A stretch of 64,000 nt of DNA, from NCBI RefSeq assembly GCF_020536995.1, contig NC_068363.1, positions 3,710,349-3,774,348 of the forward strand, read 5' to 3'. The translations under genes and the position numbers were made by a program. Below the pieces are notes generated by a model. The model had not been told where the DNA came from. It made no database searches and saw only the letters and a list, made by a program, of their open reading frames with translations. Below are positions 37,301-45,669 of this stretch, piece by piece. The stretch's first letter is position 1. The number at the start of each line of letters is the position of its first letter. Origin of the DNA: Dreissena polymorpha. Lineage: Eukaryota; Mollusca; Bivalvia; Myida; Dreissenidae.

Positions 37301-40300
37301 GTTTTCATCACACAATAGTTCATGTGCTGAAAGAATTTCAAGACATTTGACACTAGAATTAATGTTGCTGAATTATACCTAAAAATTTAGCTCAATTTAA
37401 GTTGCTGAAACCAAATTGTTTACAAAAATAACTTCCTGTGCTCCAAATAACTTGCTGTGCTCCAACCAATCAAAAGTGGTTTGTTTTCAAATAGATGGTC
37501 CCAGAACCAATCAAAATTCTATAAACACCCCTTTGTTTTGGCTAGATGGAGCACTGATAGGGATTAGTGTTTATGATGCTAATTGATCTCTTATCTGATC
37601 CTGATCTTATCTGATATTTATTGAATAATACACAGCACACTTAGCATATTATATTTAATTGTGAATATTTCAATATAACATACTGAATGGTGTTAGGAAA
37701 TAAATATAATATTATAAATATTATTTAAATTGTCTTTTAAAATGTATATTAATAGTCAATGTGGTAGACATTAATTGAATTGGGGTTAAACATCAGTGTA
37801 AGAAAGTTCAAATACTTGTTTTTTATGTTGTGAAGATATAATTGATTCTGGCAAGCCCACATAATTTTTTTGACACTTTCAATATTTTTAATTATTTACC
37901 CACAGCCTGATTTAGTTGTACTTTTCCCTTTAAAAGCTGCTCTACTGATTCACATATTTTATGAGCAGACAAATTGTAATAATAAGACCATAAACATTAT
38001 GTGAAGATAAAAAGAATTCAGTACAATCCTCCTATTAAACACTATATCTCTGTCCTTTAACTTCAGTTATCTGCTATAGTGTTGCTCTTTTTTATGAAGA
38101 TGCACTAAAACTACACTTGTACAGAAAGAATATTTTTTTTGCAAATCAGAAGATACACTAATATGCACAAAAAATGCACTTCATTGAAAAAATGCACTTA
38201 TTGCATAAAAAGATGCACTTTGTCTACAGAAGATACACTTAAAGTACAGTAAAATACACTTAAAGATAATGAAAATACAGAAAAAATGCACTTTAGTGCA
38301 CTTAATTATGAAAAAAATGCAGAAAAAATACACTTTTCGGTAAAAATGCAGAAAAAATACACTTTTTAAAGCGTATTTTGTTAAAAAGTGTATTTTATTT
38401 TGAGAAGGGTTCCATCTGTCCACCTCCAGGTCTAAACGCTAACTCCTTATTTCCCTCTAACTTTTGCCCCGTGAAACTCAGTTATGAATCCCATTGGTCA
38501 GTGTTCTATACGTGCTTGTTGCTGGTTGGTTAAATTACAACTTAGGACTGGAGAGGTCACTATTCAAGTATGTACACGCTAATCAGCGTTGTGATACAAA
38601 TAAATAATGCAAATACAGCCTAAGGCTTGGATTTTTGTGACGTCATACGACCGACTTTCCCAGTTGTAATCTACATGCATAGGTCATTGGGTTTATAACG
38701 TTCCATTTTATTTATATTTTCTCTCTGATAGGCGTTTCTTGTTTGATTTAATTATTTTTAATTTGTTTAGCAGTCACATAAACAACCAAGCTATGTAATA
38801 TGGAATTTTTACACCCATTATTGCTGCTTCTTCCTGTATTTGCGCGATGATTATCTGAGATATTAACTCTATGATTCTACATTCCCAAATCTTTTCTATA
38901 AAGAAGGAATGTAGTTGACAATTGTTAATAGTTTTATTTGATCGTTCGTCAAAAAGTTGTAATTCTGTTACTCTTGTATCTTCAATGCAATTGAGTAATT
39001 AAATAGTAATTAAATTGAATGCGTTTTAATTCCCTTTTATTATTGTTTAATTTGAGTTACAATGCTATGACGTTAAATTTTATTTACACTTGAATGTATT
39101 ATGAATATTGCTGGGCCAAGTGTGAGGTTGAGCGCTCTATAACCAGGTTTAAACCCCCAATGCTTTGCATTGACCGTTCCAAGGCGGTGACCCCAGCTTT
39201 ATTCATATTTTGTGTTTATGTTGGTTTGTATTGTGTTGTATTGTGCTGTTTTGTACTGTTTGGGCAATCGGTCACTTGCCTTAAATAAAGGACCAACTAA
39301 TTGTTTTTAATGAAAATTCAATACTGCTCCAGCAGCTGGAGTTTCACTTCTTTATATTGTGTCAACAGCATCGTTCCCCCTTTGTTGTTAAACATACACC
39401 AGATCCAAATATTTAATCTTTTGACCGTCATGCATACTCGCCACTGATATACTTGTCAATATTTCGTACATAAAGAAAACCAAATATTTCACCCAATTTC
39501 TCATCATTATTTGACATATCCAACAATATCAAACATAGTTTCATGATTATCTTGTTTTTACAGCTTTTAGTGAAAAATACACAGCTCCAACAGGGGATTG
39601 AGCCTAGTTCTTCTTGAATGCTCTGAGCTTTTATGAGTACATACGTACAGCTCATAGTTCTTCTTTGTAAAATTAAAATCAATGTAAAAAAATAATGTCA
39701 CACATATGTCCATAAAATCGAGTTAAATCAACCTAATACATTGTTACAAACACAATACCTGTTACAATCGACATCAATTTGCGTCTACTTTGTTGAGAAA
39801 TGCTCAAAACATAAAATTGATATCAAATCGTTTATGGCGGAAGTTGTTATTGTCGATTAGAGCAAAGGGAAAGAAAGGGTTACACTGCACAAATTGTTTT
39901 CACAGTGGTATCTGACGATCTGGTCTTATGGTAGCAGTTGAAATTGTATTGTGTATAACATTGTAGTTTGAATTAGGACACATTCTTATGAATGTAATTT
40001 CGCTGCGATCTGATAAGTGGCATGTTCCGTTTGTAAGTTGAATAATATCGGGCGTATGTTTGCATTGTAAACAAGTTGTTATTAAAATAAAGATACTATG
40101 TGGTGTTGGTGTAACTTTTACTATTTTACTGAGTGAATGAGGGTTGAAATGCTATGAAACACTTTCTGCACCAATTAAAATATTTATTGAACATATTCCA
40201 CATTTGTTTTCGGCTATTAGGCTAGATTATTTAATATACATGTATACATAGAAAATATTGCAGACATACACACACACACACACACAAAGTATAAAGAAAT

Positions 40301-43300
40301 GGAAAAAAGAAACACCATAAAAGAAACTAAACAAACAAAACAAGAAAGAACAAAGAAATGAATAAGCATTGTTATAAAGAAATATAAACACATACAGATA
40401 AAAGATTTACAGAAAGCGAAAACCTAAGCACAATCGAGGGACACCACACATAATCAATTGGTCACTGTCGGCTCAGGAACTACTTTAAAGTACCCCGTGT
40501 ACCCTTAGGTAAACTAAATGTTCTCCGGGTACTAATAATACGTTTAAAGGCACCCGGCAATACGACGGGGTTCTTTTAGTATATTTTCCGTACACCAGAA
40601 ACAGTGTAGTAAACTTTAAAGTACCTGGGGTACCATATACACACATACAGCTGATAAATTTACATATATTTCCCTGTGTGATCGTGCTTATTGAAAGCCA
40701 ACATACAGCTGATAAATTTACATATATTTCCCTGTGTGATCGTGCTTATTGAAAGCGAAAGCCTAACCACGATCGAGGGACACCACACATAATTTACGCT
40801 CAATTGGTCATTGTCGGCTCAGGTACTACTTAAAAGTACCCCGAGTACTCAGAAGTATTCTACAATGTACCCAGGATAAGGAAAATACGCACCCGGTCAA
40901 ACTCCGGAATACTTGTTCAAACCGGTATATATTTTCTGTACCCCACATACTTTGCAGTATATTTTTTAATTACACCGGGTACTTGAAGTAGTATCTGAGC
41001 CGACAATAACCAATCGAGCATAATTTACTATTGTTTAATTAAATCATTTTATATTTCGAGTCAGCATTGAAGACGTACATAAAGTTGAAAGGCGGTAATG
41101 CATGTGTTAATTTGTTTACCATATGAGTGTTTTGGTATATGCATGTATTGAAATACAAATTGAAATAGATGTTCCATGCTTCGACCACCGACTTATCAAA
41201 GAATCGAATCCTGAACGAGTTTTCCGGGGATGGAAGTGTGAAGATCGTGGTGGCGACTGTGGCCTTTGGATTGGGGGTAAGTTACTGGACAATTAATGAT
41301 GTGACCAACTACTCGAGCTTTCTGTAAATAGATTGGCGAAACGTGTTTGTTTGATCTAGATATTACGGCATGGAGATGTGGTACATTGAATACATGAACC
41401 TTGTTGATAATCGAAGTCTCTTCATTTATCGAATTAATTATAAAGTTATTGATAAATTGATTGAGTACAGAGCGATTAAATCATGGCGTACAGGGCAATG
41501 CGTATGTATGCATTGGTGAACTTATTATGTGTCGATAACGTGGGCATTATGTTCCGTGTTGAAAATACAAATCTAACATCTTTACAGATTGACATTGCGG
41601 ATGTTCGTCTAGTCGTCCACTGGGGTGCACCAAGAAATCCTTTGTCATACTGGCAGGAGGTGGGGAGGGCAGGCCGGGATGGGAAACCGTCCCTTGCAGT
41701 TGTCTATCCCTACGGTCGTTCGTTAGTGGGAGACAGTGGACTGAGAGAGACGTTTAAGAGTGTTGAGTGCTTGAGGCTGTCAGTATTAAAGACTTTGTTA
41801 ACTAAAGAGATGGGTGAAAGTGAGTTATGCGTTAGGGAAGTTTGCGTTTTAAAGAATTGTTCTGTATGTGAGTGTGATCTTTGTCAGTGTTGTTCGAGGT
41901 GCTGTGCAAAATGCGGATGTGTTGGTGTGATAGGTGTTTTGGAGAGATTTTTCATTTGATAATTGTCACTGATGAGAATGTAATGATACACAGACAAGAA
42001 TAACAAGCGAAGAATATATATGTATTGGCATTTCCCCAGAAATTTGGTCAGGCACAGCGGCAGGCGGTTGGTGTCGATTTCTTTATATACTTTCTAAATG
42101 TTATAAATCAAAATCCACACTACTTTGGAGCTACTAAAACACAAAATTTCATAATATTTATGTATTTGTCCTCAGTTCATTTCAGTCAAGTCATATATTA
42201 TAAAATTAAATAACAACCAAAATAAACAGAAAGCAAAAAAATGATTGAAAAACATTCTGTGACCAATGGAAAATCTTGCTTCCAATTTCTTGTCGTTTAT
42301 TAGATTGTATTCTGTCATGCACAGAGACTAAAGAAAAATGTGTTTTAGGTATATAGCGAATTCCGTAAATATGAAAGAAACTATATATATGTATATATTG
42401 TATCTGAATATATTAAATGTTGGTACTGTGAAGTTATAGTCGCCGTTAAGAAAATAGTGTGAACAAATTTTAAATGGTCGGGAGCAATCAAATAAGACGT
42501 TTGATTCCAATTAATTGTATTCATAACTTAAATTATGCACAACCGCAACACACATCAGCTACGGTTTATTTTTGAAGCAAGTTCTTTATACTTGTTTATT
42601 TTCTGCAATAGTCGTTAACAATTAAAATATTTAAAAGATTGCCGTGGCGTAGTGGATATGGTGTCCGCCTAGCGATCGGGAAGTCACAAGTTAAAACCTC
42701 ACTGTGAGCGTTCCTTCGATCTCCCCCAAAAGACACCAAGTACTGGTTCTAGTCCCAGGAAACAGATTCGAGAGCGTTTATAAAAGCATACGGCTTTCGA
42801 TGCAATCGAGCTAAAATAAATAGGTTTAAACTAATTAAAATAAAACAAACAAACAATTTGAGCATATCTTTAATTGCTCTACCTCCACATGTACCGGTAA
42901 TAATAGATCATTATCAACCATTATTATGATATTACGACCATAATCGATCCCCATTAACAACCCGTAAATTGTTCATACGTGTTACCTATGCCCCTTATGC
43001 ACACACTGCTGATAAGAGCGCTGATAAGAGCGTGCATGTTTTGATTGAACGTTGGCCGAATGTAGACAGCATTCGGATTAAAGCTTGCAAGCTCTTGTGA
43101 AAATGTCAAGCGCACGCATTTTAGTCCGCTGGGCTAAAATCGCCTGGGGAAATCCCTGATTATATGTATCTATACATATGAATATATGGTGTTCGAATAT
43201 ATGTATGAATACAAGTTACACTTTGAATGGGTTGTTTTATATAAATCATTGTTCTTAAATCATGCTCCAGTGTTTTACTTATTGTTATAATGTATAATAA

Positions 43301-44542
43301 TGTCTATCTTAGAAGTCAATGAATTACACTCAATATCAATATTAAAGTGATAAGTCTTATGCTACTAAGAAGTGAATTTTTAATTTATGTCTTACCTTAT
43401 TAAAGTATCTGATGAATAAGTCATTATCAATTGAAAGTCATACAACTTGTGTTACTTATCAGTGATTACTTTTTGTAACTTCTATAAATTCCTAGTTTTC
43501 ATAATTCTTATAATCCATGCACTACACTTTTGTTATTTTTTATTTTGTTTATGGCTAAAAGCAATTGTATGCTTTAGAGCTAATAAATGTTGCTGCTGTA
43601 GATGCTGTTGTGTTATAATTCCCTTACGGCAGATCTAAGGGTCATCGTTCCTTTTGTTTCTTTTTAATGTCTGTTGTCTGAGCGCTATTCATAAACAATT
43701 AACATAAGTATTAATTAAATTTTGAACAAATTATATATAAAATTTCTGTCCATTTAAAACAAATATTTAATAATTGAAAATAACCTTTCTTAAAAACATA
43801 AATTGTATGTTCATAGAAAAGCATAGGTAAACCGTTTATTAGTACATGTTGTAAACACACCGCATGCGTTCCTTTAATTTTTCTTTTGGTTAATAAAAAC
43901 TGTTCGATATGCAAACAAGTTGACATTTACATTTACGCTTGACGTGTTTTAAACTTTGATTAAAATCTTTCTTCTGCGAGCACACCACATCATGTAAGTT
44001 ATCTTAATTTGCTCATTATAGATATATTGAAGATCTATTTGTGTTAATTCATGCCAGAAAATAGTTTATGTTGCTATTTTACCAATAAATCCCCGCCTGA
44101 AATCCCAGCGGGGATTTTGCTATGGTAAATTGCGTAACCAGTTGCAACTCCCAGACCCGGAGGGTCAATAGCTGGGAGTTGGATTATTGCAACTAGGATT
44201 GAGCCCAGGTCTCCAGAGTGGTAGTCAGTCACTTTAACCACGTCGCTTCAGAGCTAGCCCAACAGCAAGTCTGTTGGAAATGACCTTATTTCACTACAGT
44301 TCGTTTCTTGTTGAAAATCGAATTTTCATAATTACATAACTATTGGCCTTACTATAATGATAAAGAAAAAAATCTCGTTTTATTATAAATTATTAACGAA
44401 AAAACGATGGTAACATTAAGGACCTTACCTTGTCAGTCCATTTGGCCTCGGATGTAAACGCTCTGCTTATTGTTTCGGACACGGTGGGTGCGACAGTTTC
44501 ACCTGTTTTTTCCACATTTCGTTTGCGCGTCGAGGACGACAT
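19391..44542 (-). CDS. RAB5IF: RAB5IF homologue, ER multipass-translocon subunit
   Basis: Four exons, all phases fitting: 44429-44542 (MSSSTRKRNVEKTGETVAP... ending AKWTDK), 29705-29808 (DEFLDVIYWLRQILGVLLGV...), 21774-21903 (FFAVNVLITYIYFTSFQK, VDEEEYGG...KEGLMTSF) and 19391-19435 (VMWILLYSWLHAET, stop). The product is 130 residues, close to the human protein. The DEFLDVIYW, DEEEYGG and KEGxMTSF blocks and the three hydrophobic membrane segments match RAB5IF/C20orf24. The family partners TMCO1 in the ER insertase linked to multipass membrane-protein biogenesis. Start: the ATG at 44540-44542 opens the only in-frame first exon with a donor of the right phase. Introns are 14.6, 7.8 and 2.3 kb, filled with mobile elements and, in intron 1 on the other strand, a RecQ-like fragment. 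Confidence 0.93.
19757..20890. repeat. Tandem-module repeat with GACC/TTGACCTAGTGACC units
   Basis: Starts with CAACAAAGGGCCCTGAGGCCC, a small hairpin. It contains three or more related modules with TGACCTAGTGACCC, GGGGTCATCTACTGTCCAAG, CAATGCACATG and GTCAATTGGTTGATGAG, and ends GACAGACCGACCGACCG... and a CCCCCTT/AAGGGGGGCATA hairpin. Very common mollusc repeat type. Lies in intron 3 of RAB5IF. Confidence 0.7.
20996..21396. mobile_element. hAT-like non-autonomous element with AAGGGCA motifs
   Basis: The ends CAGTGCTCCAGCTAGG and its near inverse (TTAGCTGGAGCACTG) are flanked by the direct repeat GTATCT (20990-20995 and 21397-21402). Near both ends lie several copies of AAAAGGGCACTT/GGGCAGGG. 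The centre has an A-run followed by a G-run (21271-21320). CAGTG ends suggest hAT, but that family normally makes 8-bp duplications and only 6 match here. Confidence 0.6.
23771..23850. repeat. (ATC)n microsatellite
   Basis: About 25 copies of ATC/TCA, interrupted once or twice by ATA near its start. Confidence 0.95.
23930..24835. repeat. Tandem array of about 120-base modules
   Basis: Seven or so diverged copies, each with GGCGGCCATGTTTTTCAAC, TTTCGAACTCAGCC, GACCAAGTTTCATGAAGATTGG and GTGACTTCTAGAGTGTTAAC. The reading frames across it are by-products of the repeat. It ends with TTGACAACGGACGCACACC. Confidence 0.85.
24862..25255. repeat. 20-bp minisatellite with GGAATTCC core
   Basis: About 15 to 20 units of AATGCCGTGGAATTCCATAG with small variants. 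The unit carries the palindromes GGAATTCC and often CCATGG. On the minus strand the unit has no stop in any frame, and 20 is not a multiple of 3, so long overlapping frames reading MEFHGIPWNSTAF arise by chance. Not a gene. Confidence 0.95.
26321..26530. repeat. Start of another ACAAGAG-type modular repeat
   Basis: Begins ACAAGAGATTGCAAAGCAAT (hairpin), followed by GGTCCCCTACCTG and a GTTTCATGAAAAAATACTTAG module. It appears cut short after about 200 bases. Confidence 0.45.
27020..27472. repeat. Tandem-module repeat with GGACGG tail
   Basis: Two copies of a roughly 180-base module (GATACAAAGGGCCATAAC, GGTGTACAATGCCATTTGGC, CATCATCCTCTTATC, AAAGCACTTCCAAGA). A tail of GGACGGATGGAAAGACGGAC and the hairpin CCTCCGCCTATGGCGGGGGA follow. 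Confidence 0.75.
28268..28610. repeat. Mixed trinucleotide repeat (ACA/GCA/ACT)n
   Basis: Long run of CAA, CAG and CTA triplets with a shift of composition along it. Reading frames here (poly-Thr on plus, Val/Ala on minus) are low-complexity artefacts. Confidence 0.93.
28640..28930. repeat. TTCTAGAAC-type minisatellite
   Basis: Repeated GTTCTAGAAC, GTTCCAGAAC and TTTTAGAACA motifs at 10-30 base spacing. Related motifs are at about 25670-25810. Confidence 0.6.
29040..29330. repeat. Second half of GGAATTCC minisatellite, degenerate
   Basis: Diverged units of TTCCATGGAATTCC/GATTTCCATCGATTTCC in the same style as 24862-25255. It leads into GCAGATCTACAGACGGGCAA, matching in reverse the GTCTGTAGATCTGCC just before the first half. 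Confidence 0.65.
30637..33054. mobile_element. 2.4-kb TIR transposon with CACGATG ends
   Basis: Ends are inverted for about 75 bases (CACGATGATAGGGTGAATAC on the left, CACGATGATAGGGCGAATAC on the right read inward). The 5-bp target duplication GGGAA lies at 30632-30636 and 33055-33059. It carries a two-exon gene on the minus strand. A CAC-initial heptamer and 5-bp duplications are traits of the Transib/RAG-like group (CACWATG), of which CACGATG matches six of seven. The protein shows no RAG1 core I can recognise, so the superfamily is open. Confidence 0.8.
31890..32965 (-). CDS. Unknown two-exon transposon protein
   Basis: Exon 1, 32913-32965 (MASTFLASTEMKKKQDR plus two bases), ends at GTAAGT. 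Exon 2, 32496-31890, starts after TTTCAG, with codon phase matching. The product is about 219 residues: a basic N-terminus (RWKRRSNVCLNKPKNKKRS), a Ser/Thr-rich linker, a lysine-rich region (THKRKTKKARSSLKK) and a conserved-looking C-terminal half with LLLFLDAVRWNGLP and YKEDTMKFWRVVQRLFHGK. I recall similar LDxxRW ... FWxxxxRLFxGKxxRFM stretches in mollusc predicted proteins without a named domain. It ends soon after RFMFG and may be a shortened copy. A DNA-binding or transposition role is inferred only from the basic N-terminus and its location. Confidence 0.6.
33423..34281. mobile_element. hAT-like element with CGTTAAGAATTATTTT motifs
   Basis: Ends CAGAGCTCCAGATAAGG and its inverse (CTTCTCTGGAGCTCTG), with ACACT directly repeated just outside (33418-33422 and 34282-34286). 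Near both ends are several versions of a TTACGAATTATTTTC motif (left) and ACGTTAAGAATTATTTTTG (right). The ends resemble those of 20996-21396. A reading frame at 34098-34385 crosses the right-hand array and looks incidental. Confidence 0.6.
34905..35600. repeat. Minisatellite, about nine 60-70 base units
   Basis: Each unit contains AAGCGCATTAATACACTTGAGTGCATTTCC, abbreviated here as GCGCATTAATACACTTGAG, followed by CATACAAATAATACACTT. The core ATTAAT is flanked by inverted GCGC/AAGTG parts. Confidence 0.88.
36338..37195 (-). CDS. Possible small spliced gene in the 3.6-kb element
   Basis: Candidate exons: 37173-37195 (MLKNSCN plus two bases, then GTTTGT) and 36744-36915, joined in phase and open to a TGA, giving about 64 residues with LIGRSIGQNVYHRLPKKG. 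A separate acceptor-bounded exon, 36338-36406, reads DLISNEIMHEKRLADHDSS to a stop. No family recognised and no donor was found to connect the last exon. It could be chance. Confidence 0.2.
38100..38400. repeat. Right-end array of AAATGCACTT motifs
   Basis: About a dozen short AAATGCACTT, GATACACTT and AAAATACACTT motifs, the counterpart of the left-end array in the same element. Confidence 0.75.
38945..39345. repeat. Dispersed 400-bp repeat, copy 1
   Basis: Closely matches 57182-57577 in the same orientation. Shared landmarks: TTGAGTAATTAAAT, GAATGCGTTTTAATTCC, ATTGCTGGGCCAAGTGTGAG, CCCCCAATGCTTTGCATTG, AAAGGACCAACTAATTG and GCTCCAGCAGCTGGAG. Family not identified; non-coding. Confidence 0.8.
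40410..40760. repeat. Local duplication around a broken MITE
   Basis: GAAAGCGAAA...GAGGGACACCACACATAAT occurs at about 40415 and again at about 40753, each followed by a TCGGCTCAGG MITE end. CAGCTGATAAATTTACATAT...GAAAGC is also tandemly repeated (about 40649-40700 and 40703-40756). The first MITE copy (from 40465) is cut near 40640. Confidence 0.65.
40811..41006. mobile_element. MITE with GTACCCGGGTAC motifs
   Basis: Perfect short ends TTGTCGGCTCAG and CTGAGCCGACAA. The interior consists of variants of AAGTACCCCGAGTACT, GTACCCAGG and CACCGGGTACTTG, many palindromic. A partial copy is at 40465-40640. Superfamily unknown. Confidence 0.65.
41169..41959 (+). CDS. RecQ-like DNA helicase, 3' end
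   Basis: Two exons: 41169-41276 (MFHASTTDLSKNRILNEF...VKIVVATVAFGLG, then GTAAGT) and 41588-41959 (IDIADVRLVVHWGAPRNPLS, then YWQEVGRAGRDGKPSLAVVY), both phase 0. ATVAFGxGIDxxDVRxVxHxGxP is helicase motif V and QExGRAGRDG is motif VI with the arginine finger, as in RecQ. The tail carries a Cys cluster (CVREVCVLKNCSVC, CDLCQCCSRCC), a variant of the RecQ zinc-binding region. The first exon follows an AAATAG acceptor, so earlier exons with the ATPase motifs should exist, but none is visible within 2 kb. It is either a long-intron gene or a truncated copy. It lies on the opposite strand inside RAB5IF intron 1. Confidence 0.8.
41960..42639. other. No feature recognised
   Basis: AT-rich sequence after the helicase stop; short chance frames only. 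Confidence 0.4.
42640..42830 (+). mobile_element. tRNA-derived SINE, full copy
   Basis: The head GCCGTGGCGTAGTGGATATG...GTGTCCGCCTAGCGATCGGG is tRNA-like. The body holds CACCAAGTACTGGTTCTAG and CAGATTCGAGAGCG, and the tail is AT-rich (AAATAAATAGGTTTAAAC, then AAAACAAAC repeats). Same family as the split copy at 30514-33130. Confidence 0.75.
42831..44125. other. No coding feature recognised
   Basis: AT-rich stretch within RAB5IF intron 1. Near 43000-43030, GCTGATAAGAGC is repeated twice. Nothing else identified. Confidence 0.4.
44130..44270 (-). mobile_element. Second tRNA-like SINE type
   Basis: Read on the minus strand: GAAGCGACGTGGTTAAAGTG, GACTACCACTCTGGAGACC and GGGCTCAATCC give A-box-like and B-box-like signals at tRNA spacing, followed by body sequence that includes CTCCCAGCTATTGACCC. 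It lies less than 200 bases downstream of RAB5IF exon 1, inside the intron. Confidence 0.45.
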
Positions 44543-44769
44543 CGTCAAAAACGACAACAAAATACGTAAAATATATACTTGGATCGTCTATTTCAACGTA
44601 AGTGATGTACTTAAGACTGATTGATAAATGTCCACGAGTCAGCTTTCGTGTCCGAAAATCGGGTAAGATTCTTCTTTTTAAAGATTATGTTAATAGGTTA
44701 GATATCACTAAATACATCGGTTGGATGGCAAACTCAAATCTGGATGAAGGTTTCATTCGCAAATATATG

Positions 44770-45665
44770 TGGGGGCATGGAACGATATTAAACACAACTA
44801 ATAACAACCACCCATGGCCTTCTAACAAACTACGACAAAGGAAGCCAAAAAGACATAGCCATTCTCGACTTTTCGAAAGCATTCGACAACGTCCCACACG
44901 AAAAGCTCTTAAGTAAGCTGGAAATCTGGGCATCTTAATGGGGAAGGCGTTTTAACGCCAAGAAATGTTATATACTGAGCGTTAACAACCGATAATCACA
45001 CATCACACTTTTATGAACTAGATAAGCACATCCTCCAACAAGTAGAAGAAAATCCACACCTAGGCGTTAACATCTCTGCCAATCTAAATTGGGACATCCG
45101 CATCAACAAAATAGTTAAAAAAGCTAATTGCACCCTAGAATTCATACTTAGAAACCTGAACTACTGCCCGATCACCTGCAGAAAAACAGCATACATAGCT
45201 CTAGTCCAATCAACACTTGAGTACAGCTCCATAGTATGGGACCCTCATCAAGCCAAGCATATCGATCAGCAATCGTGTGCATCCAGAGACTAGTGGCTAG
45301 ATTTATCACAGGGAATTACCGCTCACGGGATGAAGGCCGTGTCACGTAATGGTTAAGTAAACTGGAACTCCAAAGCCTACGAAAGATGAACCGACTCACC
45401 TTCATGTACAAAGTACAAAGTAATGTAGTCGGGGGGAAGGTTCTAGCCTTATCTTGTCATGACATATTAACAACAGCAAGAAATGAACGTAACGTTAAAC
45501 CAAAATCATTTAATGACTACCAAGCTTTAAACATTCTAGACAACCAAGTGAGTAATAAGTCTAAGTGTTTTACAACTTTCGTGTGTAAAACTGAGCAATA
45601 TAAAAACTCATTTTTTCCCCAGAACTGTGTTTGACTGAAACAAACTTGGTGTCAGTGTTGTATGC
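44770..45665 (+). pseudogene. Decayed LINE (CR1/Jockey-like) 3' end
   Basis: Reverse-transcriptase remnants lie in shifting frames: DFSKAFDNVPHEKLLSKL (about 44858-44915), LGVNISANLNWDIRINK and ALVQSTLEYSSIVWDPHQ (about 45062-45250), then a C-terminal tail with FMYKVQSNVVGG and NKSKCFTTFVCKTEQYKNSF to about 45630. The order matches the thumb and tail of CR1/Jockey-type ORF2. Several stops and frame changes separate the blocks and a deletion has removed the YxDD region. It lies just outside the first exon of RAB5IF. Confidence 0.82.
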
Positions 45666-45669
45666 GCGA

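Larger units (their letters stand above)
34802..38408. mobile_element. 3.6-kb element with minisatellite ends
   Basis: The left end CCCTTCTCGAAAAAGTGCAC matches the inverse of the right end (GTGTATTTTATTTTGAGAAGGG). Next to each end is an array of related motifs: AATGCGCATTAAATGC and the 60-70 base units of 34905-35600 on the left, and AAATGCACTT/AAATACACTT repeats at 38100-38400 on the right. The middle holds possible minus-strand exons (36338-37195). No target duplication was found. Confidence 0.6.

Noticed and set aside
38638-38645. TGACGTCA (CRE-like) motif as a promoter
   Set aside because: A single 8-bp motif with no nearby first exon is not enough.
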